A stretch of 64,000 bases of DNA, taken from the NCBI GenBank assembly GCA_947625815.1, contig CANQPU010000002.1:1-64000 (forward strand), read 5' to 3'. The notes below the pieces were generated by a model that was not told where the DNA came from, did not search any database, and worked only from the letters and a program-made list of their open reading frames with translations. This stretch comes from an uncultured Oscillospiraceae bacterium. Its GTDB lineage: Bacteria; Bacillota; Clostridia; Oscillospirales; Oscillospiraceae. Shown here piece after piece: positions 1 to 9,511 of the stretch (position 1 is its first letter; every line of letters starts with the position of its first letter). Both the position numbers and the translations under genes were made by a program.

Positions 1-73
1 CTGTAGCTCAGCTGGATAGAGTGCGCGGCTACGAACCGCGAGACCGGGGGTTCGAGTCCCTTCAGGCGTACCA
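1..73 (+). tRNA. tRNA-Arg(ACG), 5' end cut by window edge
   Basis: The anticodon stem CGCGG/CCGCG encloses loop CTACGAA, giving anticodon ACG. The T-arm reads GGGGG-TTCGAGT-CCCTT, and a genomically encoded CCA ends at 73. The 3' acceptor strand CAGGCGT predicts that four more 5' bases (ACGC) lie before the window, so this is a truncated view of a complete gene. Confidence 0.93.
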
Positions 74-106
74 AAAAGACGTCAGCCGTTTGGCTGACGT
101 CTTTTT
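73..106. terminator. bidirectional intrinsic terminator
   Basis: A 15-bp perfect stem (73-87 with 92-106, loop GTTT) has an A-run on its left and a T-run on its right. It can end the tRNA-Arg transcript on plus and the converging sigma-factor operon on minus. Confidence 0.85.
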
Positions 107-138
107 GTCGTTTCTTTCAAAGATGCCCTGCGCGGCCG

Positions 139-576
139 TCAGCTCGCTTTGTAAGCGGATGTGATGTACGGCATACTGTCGCTGCCGCCGTCTTTGGCGG
201 CGTAGAAGAGGATCAGGGCATAATAACTCACGCCCGCTTCCGCGCTGAAGCTGACGGTGCCGGAATAAGAAAACGTGCCGGACACCGTCATCCCCGGGGT
301 GGTCTCGGACTGAAAGACCTTCACGATATGATCCGTCGCGGGGCTCGGGGTGCTCCCCCCCAGCTCAAAGATCGTGATCGTCTTCGCCCCGATGGTGTCC
401 ATCATGTCCATCCCGGTGACATGGAAATGAACAGTGAGCTTTCCCGGATCTCCCTGGGAAATATAGGCCATCTTGGACATGATATATTCGCTGGAGTATG
501 TCAAGGCGGACACGGACGTACACAAAACGGAGACGACCATGACCAGCAGGAGAAGGATTTTCAGATATTTTTTCAC
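139..576 (-). CDS. small secreted hypothetical protein
   Basis: This 145-aa protein has a clear Sec signal peptide: MKKYLK, a hydrophobic core, and a probable cut after SVSA near residue 24. The mature ~120 residues look like a small all-beta domain rich in Ser, Thr and Gly, with no Cys and no catalytic motif I recognise. It starts with GTG behind a good GGAGGG site. Only 3 nt separate it from the upstream DUF4367 gene, so it is the last gene of the sigma-factor operon and probably an exported output or sensor of that module. Function unknown. Confidence 0.75.
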   Translation of the reverse strand: MKKYLKILLLLVMVVSVLCTSVSALTYSSEYIMSKMAYISQGDPGKLTVHFHVTGMDMMDTIGAKTITIFELGGSTPSPATDHIVKVFQSETTPGMTVSGTFSYSGTVSFSAEAGVSYYALILFYAAKDGGSDSMPYITSAYKAS

Positions 577-579
577 GGT

Positions 580-1425
580 TTACCCTCCGATCGAATCAAG
601 TATTTTGATGAGTTCATCGCGGGAGCGCACCCCACCGAGACCGGCCTCGACGAAATCGGTGTTCCAGGCGGCAAGCCAGGAGCCGCTGTTTGTCATGATG
701 TAGAAGTCAATGCCGTTGTGGGTGTACAGGCCGGGGCTGTCCGTATCGATGCTGTACTCGTGTCCGGGTGCCTCGGGGGTGAGAGAGCGGTAGGAGAGGA
801 TGATCTGGTTCGGGCTCTTCCCGAAGAATCCTTCGACCAAATGAAAGTCGCTGCTATAATTGATCGCTGCCTGGTCATGCTCCTCCGGCCAGTATGAGGG
901 GAGACAGTCGGCGGGAATATCGACATAGGCCAGAAGATCCCTTATAGGCTGAAGCTCCGGAGGAACCACACGGACCTCCGGAACCTGCTCCGACACTCTA
1001 AATTCAAAGATATCCGACGTCCAGCGGGCTATCCGGCCAAACAAATCGAAGCCCGCGGCCTGGGCCACAGCCACCGACGCGACCAGCAGGGCGGCGACCG
1101 CGGCGGCGATAAGTCCCGCCTTCAGGACGCGGCGGCGGCCCGTCTGTTTGGCGTTTTTCCGGTCCCAGCCCTCCATCCGCTTCAGAAAGAGCCTGTACGA
1201 CTCCCGGGAATCCGCGGGCCGGGGCGCGGGACGCTTGCGGTCTATGGCGTCAAGATAGGTCTCCAAAAGCTCGCCGTCAAACGAGTCCTCGTCCATCTCG
1301 CTCCAGAGGATCTCAAGCTCCTCCGACAGCTCCTCCACGGACATGAGATCCAGCTCCCTGGCCAGTTCCTCCATGTCGGAAGGGCGGTTTGACGCGGCGT
1401 TATGGCCATCTTTTTTACTGCTCAT
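580..1425 (-). CDS. DUF4367-type membrane protein, probable anti-sigma or sensor partner
   Basis: 281 aa. The acidic N-terminus (about residues 15-70, many Glu/Asp and Leu) is followed by a basic stretch and one transmembrane helix near residues 105-125. An extracytoplasmic C-terminal domain has the DUF4367 look (aromatic SYWPEE-like segments, NGIDFYIM near the end). The ATG follows AAGGAGTGATCTTTC. The gene sits 73 nt downstream of an ECF-type sigma factor, and that order (sigma, single-pass DUF4367 protein, secreted protein) recurs in Clostridia. An anti-sigma role is inferred from topology and context; I see no canonical zinc anti-sigma HxxxCxxC motif. Confidence 0.7.
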   Translation of the reverse strand: MSSKKDGHNAASNRPSDMEELARELDLMSVEELSEELEILWSEMDEDSFDGELLETYLDAIDRKRPAPRPADSRESYRLFLKRMEGWDRKNAKQTGRRRVLKAGLIAAAVAALLVASVAVAQAAGFDLFGRIARWTSDIFEFRVSEQVPEVRVVPPELQPIRDLLAYVDIPADCLPSYWPEEHDQAAINYSSDFHLVEGFFGKSPNQIILSYRSLTPEAPGHEYSIDTDSPGLYTHNGIDFYIMTNSGSWLAAWNTDFVEAGLGGVRSRDELIKILDSIGG

Positions 1426-1498
1426 GAAAGATCACTCCTTCCCCCCCCTCTGCATATACATGTGTTGAAAAGGCGGGTTTGTTACACATCGGGAAAGA

Positions 1499-1975
1499 TT
1501 ATTTTTCTTTCATCAGCTTTCTGCACCTTTTCAGGATCCTGCACACCCTCACGCGGCACGCCGATTCGGAAATACCCAGCCTCTCGCTTATCTCCCGGTA
1601 GGTCAGCTTTTCCTCCAGCCGCCAGACCAAAAGCTCCCTGTCACTTTGGGAAAGCGTTGACGGCAGGAGATGCGAAAGAGGCTCCGCCTCCTCCACAAGA
1701 AGCTGGGCGTTATACTCGTTCAGCGGAACGGTCAGCACGTTCTCCAGGCGGCGGCAGTTGTTCTTCGCGTAATTTTTCAGCGTGGCCGTCAGCCACGCTC
1801 TGGGGTTCGGATGTACCATAAGCTCATCGCACTTGCTCAACGCGCAGGCAAAGACCTCATGGACCAGATCTTCCGTGTCCGTTTCGCTTTTGGAGACAAG
1901 GCGGGCCATACGCATCAAAAACTCCCGCTCGCTGTCATAGAGCTGCCTGATAAACTTCTGTCTCTCTGTCATCAC
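1499..1975 (-). CDS. ECF-like sigma-70 family RNA polymerase sigma factor
   Basis: At 158 aa it has the two-domain size of ECF sigmas. Region 2 lies around residues 10-75 (DTEDLVHEVFACAL resembles the -10 binding helix). Region 4 lies around 105-155, with the helix-turn-helix LTYREISERLGISESACRVRV. The ATG-ATG start lies only 42 nt beyond the atpC stop on the same strand, so read-through from the atp operon is possible as well as a promoter I could not identify. It should direct transcription of its own regulon together with the downstream DUF4367 protein. Confidence 0.85.
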   Translation of the reverse strand: MMTERQKFIRQLYDSEREFLMRMARLVSKSETDTEDLVHEVFACALSKCDELMVHPNPRAWLTATLKNYAKNNCRRLENVLTVPLNEYNAQLLVEEAEPLSHLLPSTLSQSDRELLVWRLEEKLTYREISERLGISESACRVRVCRILKRCRKLMKEK

Positions 1976-1997
1976 GCCGCCTCCGCAATCATCGTAT

Positions 1998-2014
1998 GTC
2001 CCCCGAAAGGGGAC
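1998..2014 (-). terminator. weak hairpin after atpC
   Basis: A 6-bp GC stem (GTCCCC/GGGGAC, 5-nt loop) sits between atpC and the sigma factor with no T-run. It may attenuate rather than stop atp transcription. Confidence 0.3.
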
Positions 2015-2017
2015 CGG

Positions 2018-2425
2018 TCACCTCCGGGCGGCGACGCCGGAGCGGACCAGGGCGCGCTTGAGCTTTGCCTCGGCGACGGCCAGCTCCTGATCGGAAAGGG
2101 TGTTTCTGTGGCTCAGCTTTTCCTCGGCGGCCTGACGGGCCCGGTTGGCCCGGTCCAGGTCGATCTCGTCGGCCCACTCAAAGGTGGTGGGGACAAGATT
2201 TACCTCGTTGTTCCGAACAGAGAGCATCCCGCCGATGCAGGCGGCCCGGCGCGTCACACCGCCTGTGACGATCCTCGCCTCGCCCATACCCAGGGCGGTG
2301 AGGAAATTGATGTGGTTCGGCAGGATCCCCACGTCTCCCTCGACGGTCCGGACCGTGAGACTCTCCGCCTCCCCCGAGAACATCAGCCCGTCGGGGGTGA
2401 CGATCTGAAGGTTGAAGGTCGCCAT
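2018..2425 (-). CDS. atpC: F0F1 ATP synthase subunit epsilon
   Basis: 135 aa. The N-terminal beta sandwich begins MATFNLQIVTPDGLMFSGEAES, the hallmark of epsilon subunits, with GDVGILPNH about 30 residues in. The C-terminal helical hairpin (about 88-135) ends in a basic tail. It is the last gene of the atp operon, starting 4 nt after atpD. Epsilon sits on the gamma stalk and can inhibit ATP hydrolysis through its C-terminal helices. Confidence 0.96.
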   Translation of the reverse strand: MATFNLQIVTPDGLMFSGEAESLTVRTVEGDVGILPNHINFLTALGMGEARIVTGGVTRRAACIGGMLSVRNNEVNLVPTTFEWADEIDLDRANRARQAAEEKLSHRNTLSDQELAVAEAKLKRALVRSGVAARR

Positions 2426-2429
2426 GGGC

Positions 2430-3821
<1,392 letters not shown>

Positions 3822-3861
3822 TCAAATCAACTCCTTAAAGAAGGATAAAAGCCTCGCAGAG

Positions 3862-4020
3862 TTCGCGTCCGCAGACGCGAATAAATTAAATCATTTTTCC
3901 AAGGACATGTGCCTTGGAAAAATGCCCGCTTAGGTTTGCGGAGTGTGCGCCCCTTCGGGGCGTGCGCAGAGCAAACCGGCAAATCTATTTGTCTCATAAA
4001 GGCTCTGCCTTTATGAGACA
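3862..4020. repeat. hairpin cluster in the atpG-atpD spacer
   Basis: Four consecutive inverted repeats lie here: 3862-3881 (8-bp stem TTCGCGTC), 3894-3922 (11-bp TTTTTCCAAGG), 3933-3977 (outer GGTTTGC/GCAAACC around an inner CGCCCC stem), and 3990-4020 (14-bp perfect stem, loop TCT). The last one overlaps the 3' end of atpG. None has a T-run on minus, so they look like mRNA-processing or stability elements, or inserted palindromic repeats, rather than terminators. Confidence 0.7.
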
Positions 4021-4859
4021 GTGGACCCTGCCACGATTTCAGTGATCTCCTGAGTAATTGCCCCCTGCCTTGCTCTGTTATACTTCAGCGACAGATCGGA
4101 TATCATGTCCTCGGCGTTCTTGGTGGCCGAGTCCATGGCGGTGCGGCGCGCCCCCTGTTCGCTGGCCACGCTCTCGCACAGCGCCCCGTAGATGAGGCCG
4201 CCCAGATACTCCGGGACAACGGCGGCGAAAAGCGTCTCGCTGTCCGGCTCATAGAGAGTTTCGGACTTGTCGTCCCCGGCTTCCCCTGTGCCGTGGAGGG
4301 GAAGGAGCTTCAAAACCGAGGGCTGCTGGACGAGAATGGAGACAAAATTGGTATAGACCAGGTGGACCTCGTCAAACTCCCCGTCCAAAAAGCGCTTGCA
4401 CAGCTCCCTGGCCATGGTGAAGCAGTCGGAGACGGACAGATCCCCGGCCTGAGCCCAAACGTCGGAGAGGATCTCAAAGCCGTGGGCGCGGAAATGATCC
4501 ACGCTCCGCTTGCCGATGGGCAGGACGGTCACGTTCTTCCCGCTCATTTCGGCCTCGGCCAGCTTCAGCACATTGTGGTTATACCCGCCCGCCAGGCCCC
4601 GGTCTCCGGCGATGACGACATAGAGGCTCTTTTGGACCTCCCGCTCCTCCAGATAGGGGGAGGTGAAGGCGTCCGAGCTTCCCGAGATCTCGCAGACGGT
4701 GCTGTAAAGCGTCTCAAAATAGGGGCGGCTGCGGGTCACGTTGTCCTGCGCGCGCCGGAGCTTGGAGGCGGCCACCATTTCCATGGCCTTGGTGATCTGC
4801 TTTGTGCTCTCCATGCTTCGGATACGAAGCTTGATGCCCTTCATGGAGACTCCGGCCAT
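4011..4859 (-). CDS. atpG: F0F1 ATP synthase subunit gamma
   Basis: 282 aa. The N-terminus MAGVSMKGIKLRIRSMESTKQITKAMEMVAASKLRRAQ-like is the classic gamma coiled-coil. The middle Rossmann-like part includes SLYVVIAGDRGLAGGYN. The C-terminal helix carries RRTAMDSATKNAEDM and ends QEITEIVAGSTVS. It forms the central stalk turning inside alpha3beta3. The start is 16 nt after the atpA stop, and the stop codon lies inside a 14-bp palindrome (3990-4020). Confidence 0.97.
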   Translation of the reverse strand: MAGVSMKGIKLRIRSMESTKQITKAMEMVAASKLRRAQDNVTRSRPYFETLYSTVCEISGSSDAFTSPYLEEREVQKSLYVVIAGDRGLAGGYNHNVLKLAEAEMSGKNVTVLPIGKRSVDHFRAHGFEILSDVWAQAGDLSVSDCFTMARELCKRFLDGEFDEVHLVYTNFVSILVQQPSVLKLLPLHGTGEAGDDKSETLYEPDSETLFAAVVPEYLGGLIYGALCESVASEQGARRTAMDSATKNAEDMISDLSLKYNRARQGAITQEITEIVAGSTVS

Positions 4860-4875
4860 ATGCGGCTCACCTCAC

Positions 4876-6384
4876 TTACTTGTTGAAGATGTCGATATAC
4901 GCGGTGATGCAGGCCTTCAGCTCCTCCTCGACCTCCGGCTCCAGCTTGCCGGTGCTGCGGATGGCCTGGAGCACGTCAAAGCCGTGCTCGTCCATATAGC
5001 TGTAAAGGCCCTCCTCAAATTCGGAGATCTTTGAAGTCTCAATGGCCTTCAGATATCCGTTGGTGGCGGCGTAGAAGATGCAGACCTGGTGCGCGACCTC
5101 CACCGGGGCGCCGTTTTTCTGCTTCAGGACCTCCACGATCCGCTCGCCCTGGGCCAGCCGGTCCTTGGTGTCCTGGTCCAGGTCCGAGCCGAACTGGGCG
5201 AAGCTTTGCAGCTCCCGGTACTGGGAGTAGATGAGCTTCAGGGAACCGGCCACCTTCTTCATGGCCTTGATCTGGGCCGAGCCTCCCACGCGGGAGACGG
5301 AGATACCCGGGTTCACGGCGGGCATGATGCCGGAGTGGAAAAGCTCCGTCTCCAGGAAGATCTGCCCGTCCGTAATAGATATGACATTTGTGGGAATATA
5401 GGCGGACACGTCCCCCGCCTGCGTCTCGATAACCGGCAGAGCGGTCAGGGACCCTCCGCCGTACTCGGGGGCCATGCGCGCGGCGCGCTCCAGAAGGCGG
5501 GAGTGGAGGTAGAACACATCGCCGGGGTACGCCTCCCGTCCGGGGGGCCGGCGGATGAGCAGGGAAATGGCCCGGTAGGCCACGGCGTGCTTGCTCAGGT
5601 CGTCGTAGACCACCAGGACGTCCTTGCCCTGCTTCATGAAGTATTCGCCCATGGTGCAGCCCGAATAGGGCGCGATGTACTGCATGGGGGCCAGCTCCGA
5701 GGCCGTGGCGGAGACGACGATGGTGTAATCCATGGCGCCGGCGGCCTCCAGCGTGGAGACGACCTGCGCCACGGTGGAGCGCTTCTGGCCGATGGCCACG
5801 TAGACGCAGATGCAGTCCTTGCCCTTCTGATTGATGATGGTATCGATGGCGATGGTGGACTTGCCGGTCTGCCTGTCGCCGATGATGAGCTCACGCTGGC
5901 CGCGGCCGATGGGGATCATGGAGTCGATGGCCTTGATGCCCGTCTGGAGGGGCACCGAGACGCTCTTGCGCTCGATGATGCCGGGGGCCGGGGCCTCGAT
6001 GGGGTCATAGCGGACCGCCGCGATCTCCCCCTTGCCGTCGATGGGGGCGCCCAGCGCGTCCACCACGCGGCCGATGAGCGCCTCGCCCACGGGGACGGAG
6101 ACGACGCGGCCCGTGCGCTTGACCTGATCGCCCTCGCGGATGCCGGAGTCACGGCCCAGGATGACGATGGAGACGGAATTTTCCTCCAGGTTCTGGGCCA
6201 TGCCGTATTCGCCGTTGGGAAACTCAATAAGCTCGTTCATCAGGCACTTCTCAAGCCCCGAGGCCCGAGCGATGCCGTCGCCGACGAGAATAACGGTGCC
6301 CGTCTCGCTCTCCTCGATCTGCTTGGAGTAGTTCCTGATCTGAGCCTTTATGATCTTGGTTATCTCCTCTGGTTTAAGTTCCAT
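4876..6384 (-). CDS. atpA: F0F1 ATP synthase subunit alpha
   Basis: 502 aa. It contains the P-loop GDRQTGKS near residue 170, the [12 protein letters not shown] region, and the alpha/beta signature [17 protein letters not shown] with the arginine finger. The N-terminus ([16 protein letters not shown]) matches alpha subunits. Alpha provides the non-catalytic nucleotide sites of F1 and binds delta. It lies between atpH and atpG in standard order. Confidence 0.98.
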   Translation of the reverse strand: MELKPEEITKIIKAQIRNYSKQIEESETGTVILVGDGIARASGLEKCLMNELIEFPNGEYGMAQNLEENSVSIVILGRDSGIREGDQVKRTGRVVSVPVGEALIGRVVDALGAPIDGKGEIAAVRYDPIEAPAPGIIERKSVSVPLQTGIKAIDSMIPIGRGQRELIIGDRQTGKSTIAIDTIINQKGKDCICVYVAIGQKRSTVAQVVSTLEAAGAMDYTIVVSATASELAPMQYIAPYSGCTMGEYFMKQGKDVLVVYDDLSKHAVAYRAISLLIRRPPGREAYPGDVFYLHSRLLERAARMAPEYGGGSLTALPVIETQAGDVSAYIPTNVISITDGQIFLETELFHSGIMPAVNPGISVSRVGGSAQIKAMKKVAGSLKLIYSQYRELQSFAQFGSDLDQDTKDRLAQGERIVEVLKQKNGAPVEVAHQVCIFYAATNGYLKAIETSKISEFEEGLYSYMDEHGFDVLQAIRSTGKLEPEVEEELKACITAYIDIFNK

Positions 6385-6412
6385 GGTATAACTCTCCTAC
6401 AAATAATTGCGG

Positions 6413-6961
6413 TCAAAGCACCGTCTCTCGCAGGCCCTTCTCGATCCGGTCCAGCCGGTCCCTCACGGTGCCGTCGAACCGCTTCCCGCCGCACTCAAGG
6501 CGCATACCGCCGAGGACCGCCGGATCGACCCGGCTTTTGAGGATGATCTTTTTCCCAAAGACCTGGTCAAGGCGCTTCAGAAGCTTGTCGCGGGCGCCGT
6601 CGGACAGCTCCACCGCGGTGGTGGCGGTGACCTCCAGGATCCCGTTGTCCTCATAATACCTCTGCCGATACGCCTCCACACAGCCCGGAAAATCCCGCAC
6701 GGCCTCCCGGTCGATGAGGAGCATCAGGAAGCTTACAATGTGGGGGTGGACGTGTCCCTCCAGGGCCTCTCCCACGGCCTTGCGCCGCTCCTCCTTGGCG
6801 ATGGAGGGGGTGGAGAGGAGCCTGATATAGTCGGGGTTGTCGGCAAAAAGCTTCTCACAGCCGTCCAGCTGGGCCAAAAACGCCTGGCTGGCGCCCTCCT
6901 CAAGGGCGAGCTCATAGAGGGCCAGACCGTAGACCCGGGCCTTGTCAGTCATTGGCCTCAC
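6413..6961 (-). CDS. atpH: F0F1 ATP synthase subunit delta
   Basis: 182 aa, usual length. The N-terminal six-helix domain includes RVYGLALYELALEEG. The C-terminal part carries KIILKSRVDPAVLGGMRLECGGKRFDGTVRDRLDRI, matching the OSCP/delta signature (DPxLIGGxxxxxGxxxxDxSxxxxLxxl). Delta joins the top of F1 to subunit b. Its start overlaps the atpF stop by 17 nt, indicating translational coupling. Confidence 0.96.
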   Translation of the reverse strand: MRPMTDKARVYGLALYELALEEGASQAFLAQLDGCEKLFADNPDYIRLLSTPSIAKEERRKAVGEALEGHVHPHIVSFLMLLIDREAVRDFPGCVEAYRQRYYEDNGILEVTATTAVELSDGARDKLLKRLDQVFGKKIILKSRVDPAVLGGMRLECGGKRFDGTVRDRLDRIEKGLRETVL

Positions 6962-7481
6962 CTAATTTCCCGATGAATTCAGAGACGAGCCTTTCGTGGT
7001 CGGATGCCGTGATCTCCCGCTCCACGACCTCCTGGGCAATGGAGATGGAGATGGACGAGATCTCGTTTTTTACCTCGTTGAGGGCCTTCTTCTTCTCCTG
7101 AGCGATATCCGCCTCGGCCTTTGTGCGGATGGCGGCGGCGTCGTTCTTGGCGTCGGCGATGATCTCCTGCTCCCGCTTCCGGGCGCGGGAGACCGCGTCG
7201 GCCAGGATCTCGTCCCGCTCGGCTCTGGCGGAGCTCAGGTGCTCCTCGTAATCGGCCTGGAGCCTGGCGGCCTCCTGCCTGGACGCCTCGGCGTCGCGGT
7301 ACATGTCGTCGATCTCCTTCTGCCGCGCGTCGATCATCTTCTTCACGGGCTTGAAGAGGAACTTCTTCAAGAGGAGGAAGGTGATGATCATGTTGCAGAA
7401 GGTGAAGAGCGCAGTCCAGGGATTGACGCCCACCAGACTTTCAAATTGTGTGACCTCTGCCAAAACCAGCAAGTCACTCAC
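6945..7481 (-). CDS. atpF: F0F1 ATP synthase subunit b
   Basis: About 178 aa. A single N-terminal membrane helix (PWTALFTFCNMIITFLLLKKFLF) is followed by a long charged coiled coil (residues 40-160, heptad-like Ala/Glu/Arg/Lys). Dimeric b forms the peripheral stalk. The GTG given here lies only 3 nt after GGAG; an in-frame TTG at 7472 would have better spacing, so the first few residues are uncertain. Confidence 0.95.
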   Translation of the reverse strand: MSDLLVLAEVTQFESLVGVNPWTALFTFCNMIITFLLLKKFLFKPVKKMIDARQKEIDDMYRDAEASRQEAARLQADYEEHLSSARAERDEILADAVSRARKREQEIIADAKNDAAAIRTKAEADIAQEKKKALNEVKNEISSISISIAQEVVEREITASDHERLVSEFIGKLGEAND

Positions 7482-7513
7482 TCCTTCCGGTGAAAATAAC
7501 CCGTACTCCGCGC

Positions 7514-7753
7514 TTATCTGACCGCGAAGATCAGCAGGATCGCGATGACCAGGGAGTAGATGCCCGTGGACTCGGTAATGGCGCAGCCCAGGATCATGTT
7601 GGTCCGGAGCGTGCTGGCGGCCTCGGGCTGACGGGCCATGCCTTCCAGCGCCTTACCCACGGCGTTGCCCTCACCGAGAGCCGGTCCGATGGCCCCGATG
7701 CCCATGCAAAGTCCCGCGCCGAGAACGGCCGCGGCTCTAACGATCTCACCCAT
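7514..7753 (-). CDS. atpE: F0F1 ATP synthase subunit c, two-carboxylate Na+-type motif
   Basis: 79 aa, two membrane helices joined by the conserved loop ARQPEA (R41 Q42 P43). The second helix carries E61, S62, T63 and Y66 in ITESTGIYSL, the ion-ligand pattern of Na+-translocating c rings. In helix 1 the usual Gln of Na+ rings is replaced by Glu (GPALGEGNA, E28), giving two carboxylates per site. From the literature I recall this E/E arrangement in the Fusobacterium nucleatum Na+ c ring. Na+ coupling here is therefore likely but inferred. The ATG follows GGAGG. Confidence 0.97.
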   Translation of the reverse strand: MGEIVRAAAVLGAGLCMGIGAIGPALGEGNAVGKALEGMARQPEAASTLRTNMILGCAITESTGIYSLVIAILLIFAVR

Positions 7754-7834
7754 GATATTTACCTCCTGTAATAGATTGCGTGTTTATTCTTTAACCGCGA
7801 AAAACGGCTAATGACGTTATTTTTTCTCCGGGGC

Positions 7835-7860
7835 CCCCGCGCGGCTTCTGCCGCGTGGGG
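7835..7860. repeat. GC hairpin between atpB and atpE
   Basis: An 11-bp stem (CCCCGCGCGGC with GCCGCGTGGGG, loop TTCT, one G-U pair) lies in the 161-nt atpB-atpE gap. It stands just upstream of the gene needed in highest copy (c subunit). Such hairpins can set mRNA cleavage or stability; no T-run long enough for strong termination follows on minus. Confidence 0.55.
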
Positions 7861-7914
7861 AGACGAGGAGCGAACACAGCGCCCGAGCCCGACCGACGGG
7901 AGGGCGAGGCGGCG

Positions 7915-8778
7915 CTACTTCTGCGAGGTCGGCGGAGGGCAGGCCATGCCCACATAGACCATGGTCAAAAGGGAGAACACCAGCGCCTGGATGCCGCCGG
8001 AGAAGATGTCGAAGTAGAGGCTCAGCACCGCCGGGATGCCCACCTCCAAAATGGGGATCTCCCCAAAGACGCCCAGAAGCTCCAGCGCCGCCGCCGCGGC
8101 GATGCCCGCGAACACGGCCCCGAAGATCTTGAACATCATTTTTCTCTTTTTAAAGCCCAGGAACAGGAGCGCCGCCCCCGCCAGGGCCGTCACGCCGGTG
8201 ACCACCCAGCCGTTGGAGCGCACGGCCCCCACCACCAGGGAGGAGAGCCCCGCAAGGCCGGTGTAGAGGATGCTCATCAGCACCCCGCCGCCCATGATGT
8301 TTCCGAAGTGACGGAAGGCCATGGAGACGGGCTGGGCGATGTCGGAGACGATATTCAAAGGGTTTATGTACCCCTTCAGAAAATTCTTGAGGCCGCTGTT
8401 TTTGATGGTACAGCCCCACACGAGGAAGCTGGTCATCAGCGCCCAGGTGATGGTGGTGGACACGTCCGACGTGGCCGAGCGCAGAATGCCCGTCATGCCG
8501 ATGAGGGACCCGCCGATGGAGGAGAGGAACAGCGCCCCGATGTAGGGCGTCCAGTAGGCGTTGTGCTTGCCCATGGTGTCCTCCACCAGGTTGTAGAGCA
8601 TGGCCACGCCCTTCTCCGTCAGCACCTGCATCCTCCCCGGGCGCTTTTTCAGGTTCCGCCCCAGGAAATAGCCGGCCGTGCACAAAAGGACCATCACCAC
8701 GAAGCTGGCCACGGTGGTCTGGGTGATGACGTTCATGCCGTTGATTCGCAGATATATTTTAGGACCGTTTACTTCCAT
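7915..8778 (-). CDS. atpB: F0F1 ATP synthase subunit a
   Basis: About 287 aa, polytopic. The essential stator arginine is in SMAFRHFGNIMGGG, equivalent to the RLFGN motif of other a subunits. The C-terminal helices (GGIQALVFSLLTMVYVGMA) carry the expected Q. With c it forms the ion half-channels. I place the start at ATG 8778; an in-frame GTG at 8787 is possible. It overlaps the upstream subunit-I-like gene by about 20 nt. Confidence 0.94.
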   Translation of the reverse strand: MEVNGPKIYLRINGMNVITQTTVASFVVMVLLCTAGYFLGRNLKKRPGRMQVLTEKGVAMLYNLVEDTMGKHNAYWTPYIGALFLSSIGGSLIGMTGILRSATSDVSTTITWALMTSFLVWGCTIKNSGLKNFLKGYINPLNIVSDIAQPVSMAFRHFGNIMGGGVLMSILYTGLAGLSSLVVGAVRSNGWVVTGVTALAGAALLFLGFKKRKMMFKIFGAVFAGIAAAAALELLGVFGEIPILEVGIPAVLSLYFDIFSGGIQALVFSLLTMVYVGMACPPPTSQK

Positions 8779-9178
8779 TCTTTTCACCGTCCTTGCGGAA
8801 AAACTCGAAAAGACTGATGCTGATCTGCACGAAGACCAGGGGCAGTACAGACGCCAGGGGGTCGAGGGTGGAGAATCTCAGGACCAGGATATAGACGCCC
8901 GCCAGAAGGAGGAGACGCAGCACCGAGGAGCCCTGCACCGCGGCGCGGGCCTTCATGGGGTCGCCCCCGTCCTCCGCCCTGTCGGCGGCCCGGGAGACCG
9001 TCACGGTCAGCGCCAGGAAATTGGCGCAGGAGACGACCATTCCGAAGAGGGCCCCCAGCAGAACGTCCACCGAAAACCGGCCCAGGAGGGCGTAAACCGC
9101 GATCTCCAACCCGGTCAGTACGGCGACGCCCAAGGCTATCTTCAAAAACTGCCGTATGGCGGCGTTATTGTGAAACAT
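8759..9178 (-). CDS. ATP synthase subunit I-like membrane protein
   Basis: 139 aa with four predicted membrane helices and a central soluble loop (SRAADRAEDGGDP). It matches the position and topology of AtpI, which assists c-ring assembly and Mg2+ supply in other bacteria. The C-terminus is charged (FFRKDGEKNGSKRS). Gene order between atpZ and atpB supports the call; sequence identity of AtpI proteins is low, so the family name rests mainly on context. Confidence 0.8.
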   Translation of the reverse strand: MFHNNAAIRQFLKIALGVAVLTGLEIAVYALLGRFSVDVLLGALFGMVVSCANFLALTVTVSRAADRAEDGGDPMKARAAVQGSSVLRLLLLAGVYILVLRFSTLDPLASVLPLVFVQISISLFEFFRKDGEKNGSKRS

Positions 9179-9187
9179 CCAGATCCC

Positions 9188-9451
9188 TCATTTGTGGTCG
9201 TTGAAGCCGACGCCGGGGTCGGTGTCGTCCTCCCCGGCCTGCCGGTCCAGCTCCTTGAGATTTTGCCACAGGGCCGCGAAGGACGCGCCCACGCCCAAAA
9301 GGACGCCCACCGCGATGACCCACGCGCCCAGCTCCAGCCGGTTTCGCAGCCACACGGAGCCCAGCACGCAAAGGACGATGGGCGCGGCCACCGAGAGACC
9401 GAGCTGGGTGAGCCAGACGATGTTTTTCAAAAAGCCAAACCCTTTTTTCAC
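9188..9451 (-). CDS. atpZ: AtpZ/AtpI family small membrane protein
   Basis: 87 aa, two membrane helices (residues about 10-32 and 40-62). The central motif GAWVIAVGVLLGVGASFAALW and a short acidic soluble tail match AtpZ-type proteins. It is the first gene of the atp operon. GTG start with GAGGTT site; 29 nt separate its start from the -10 box. AtpZ/AtpI act in Mg2+/Ca2+ transport and rotor assembly in studied species. Confidence 0.82.
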   Translation of the reverse strand: MKKGFGFLKNIVWLTQLGLSVAAPIVLCVLGSVWLRNRLELGAWVIAVGVLLGVGASFAALWQNLKELDRQAGEDDTDPGVGFNDHK

Positions 9452-9479
9452 GGGAACCTCACGCCCTCATTAAAACAAT

Positions 9480-9508
9480 ATTATGCCACATTTTGCTGGT
9501 AATGTCAA
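9480..9508 (-). promoter_or_regulatory. atp operon promoter
   Basis: On minus: TTGACA, 17-nt spacer, CATAAT. This near-consensus sigma-A promoter stands between the U32 gene end and atpZ and is the only strong promoter seen for the ten-gene operon. Confidence 0.85.
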
Positions 9509-9511
9509 CAG

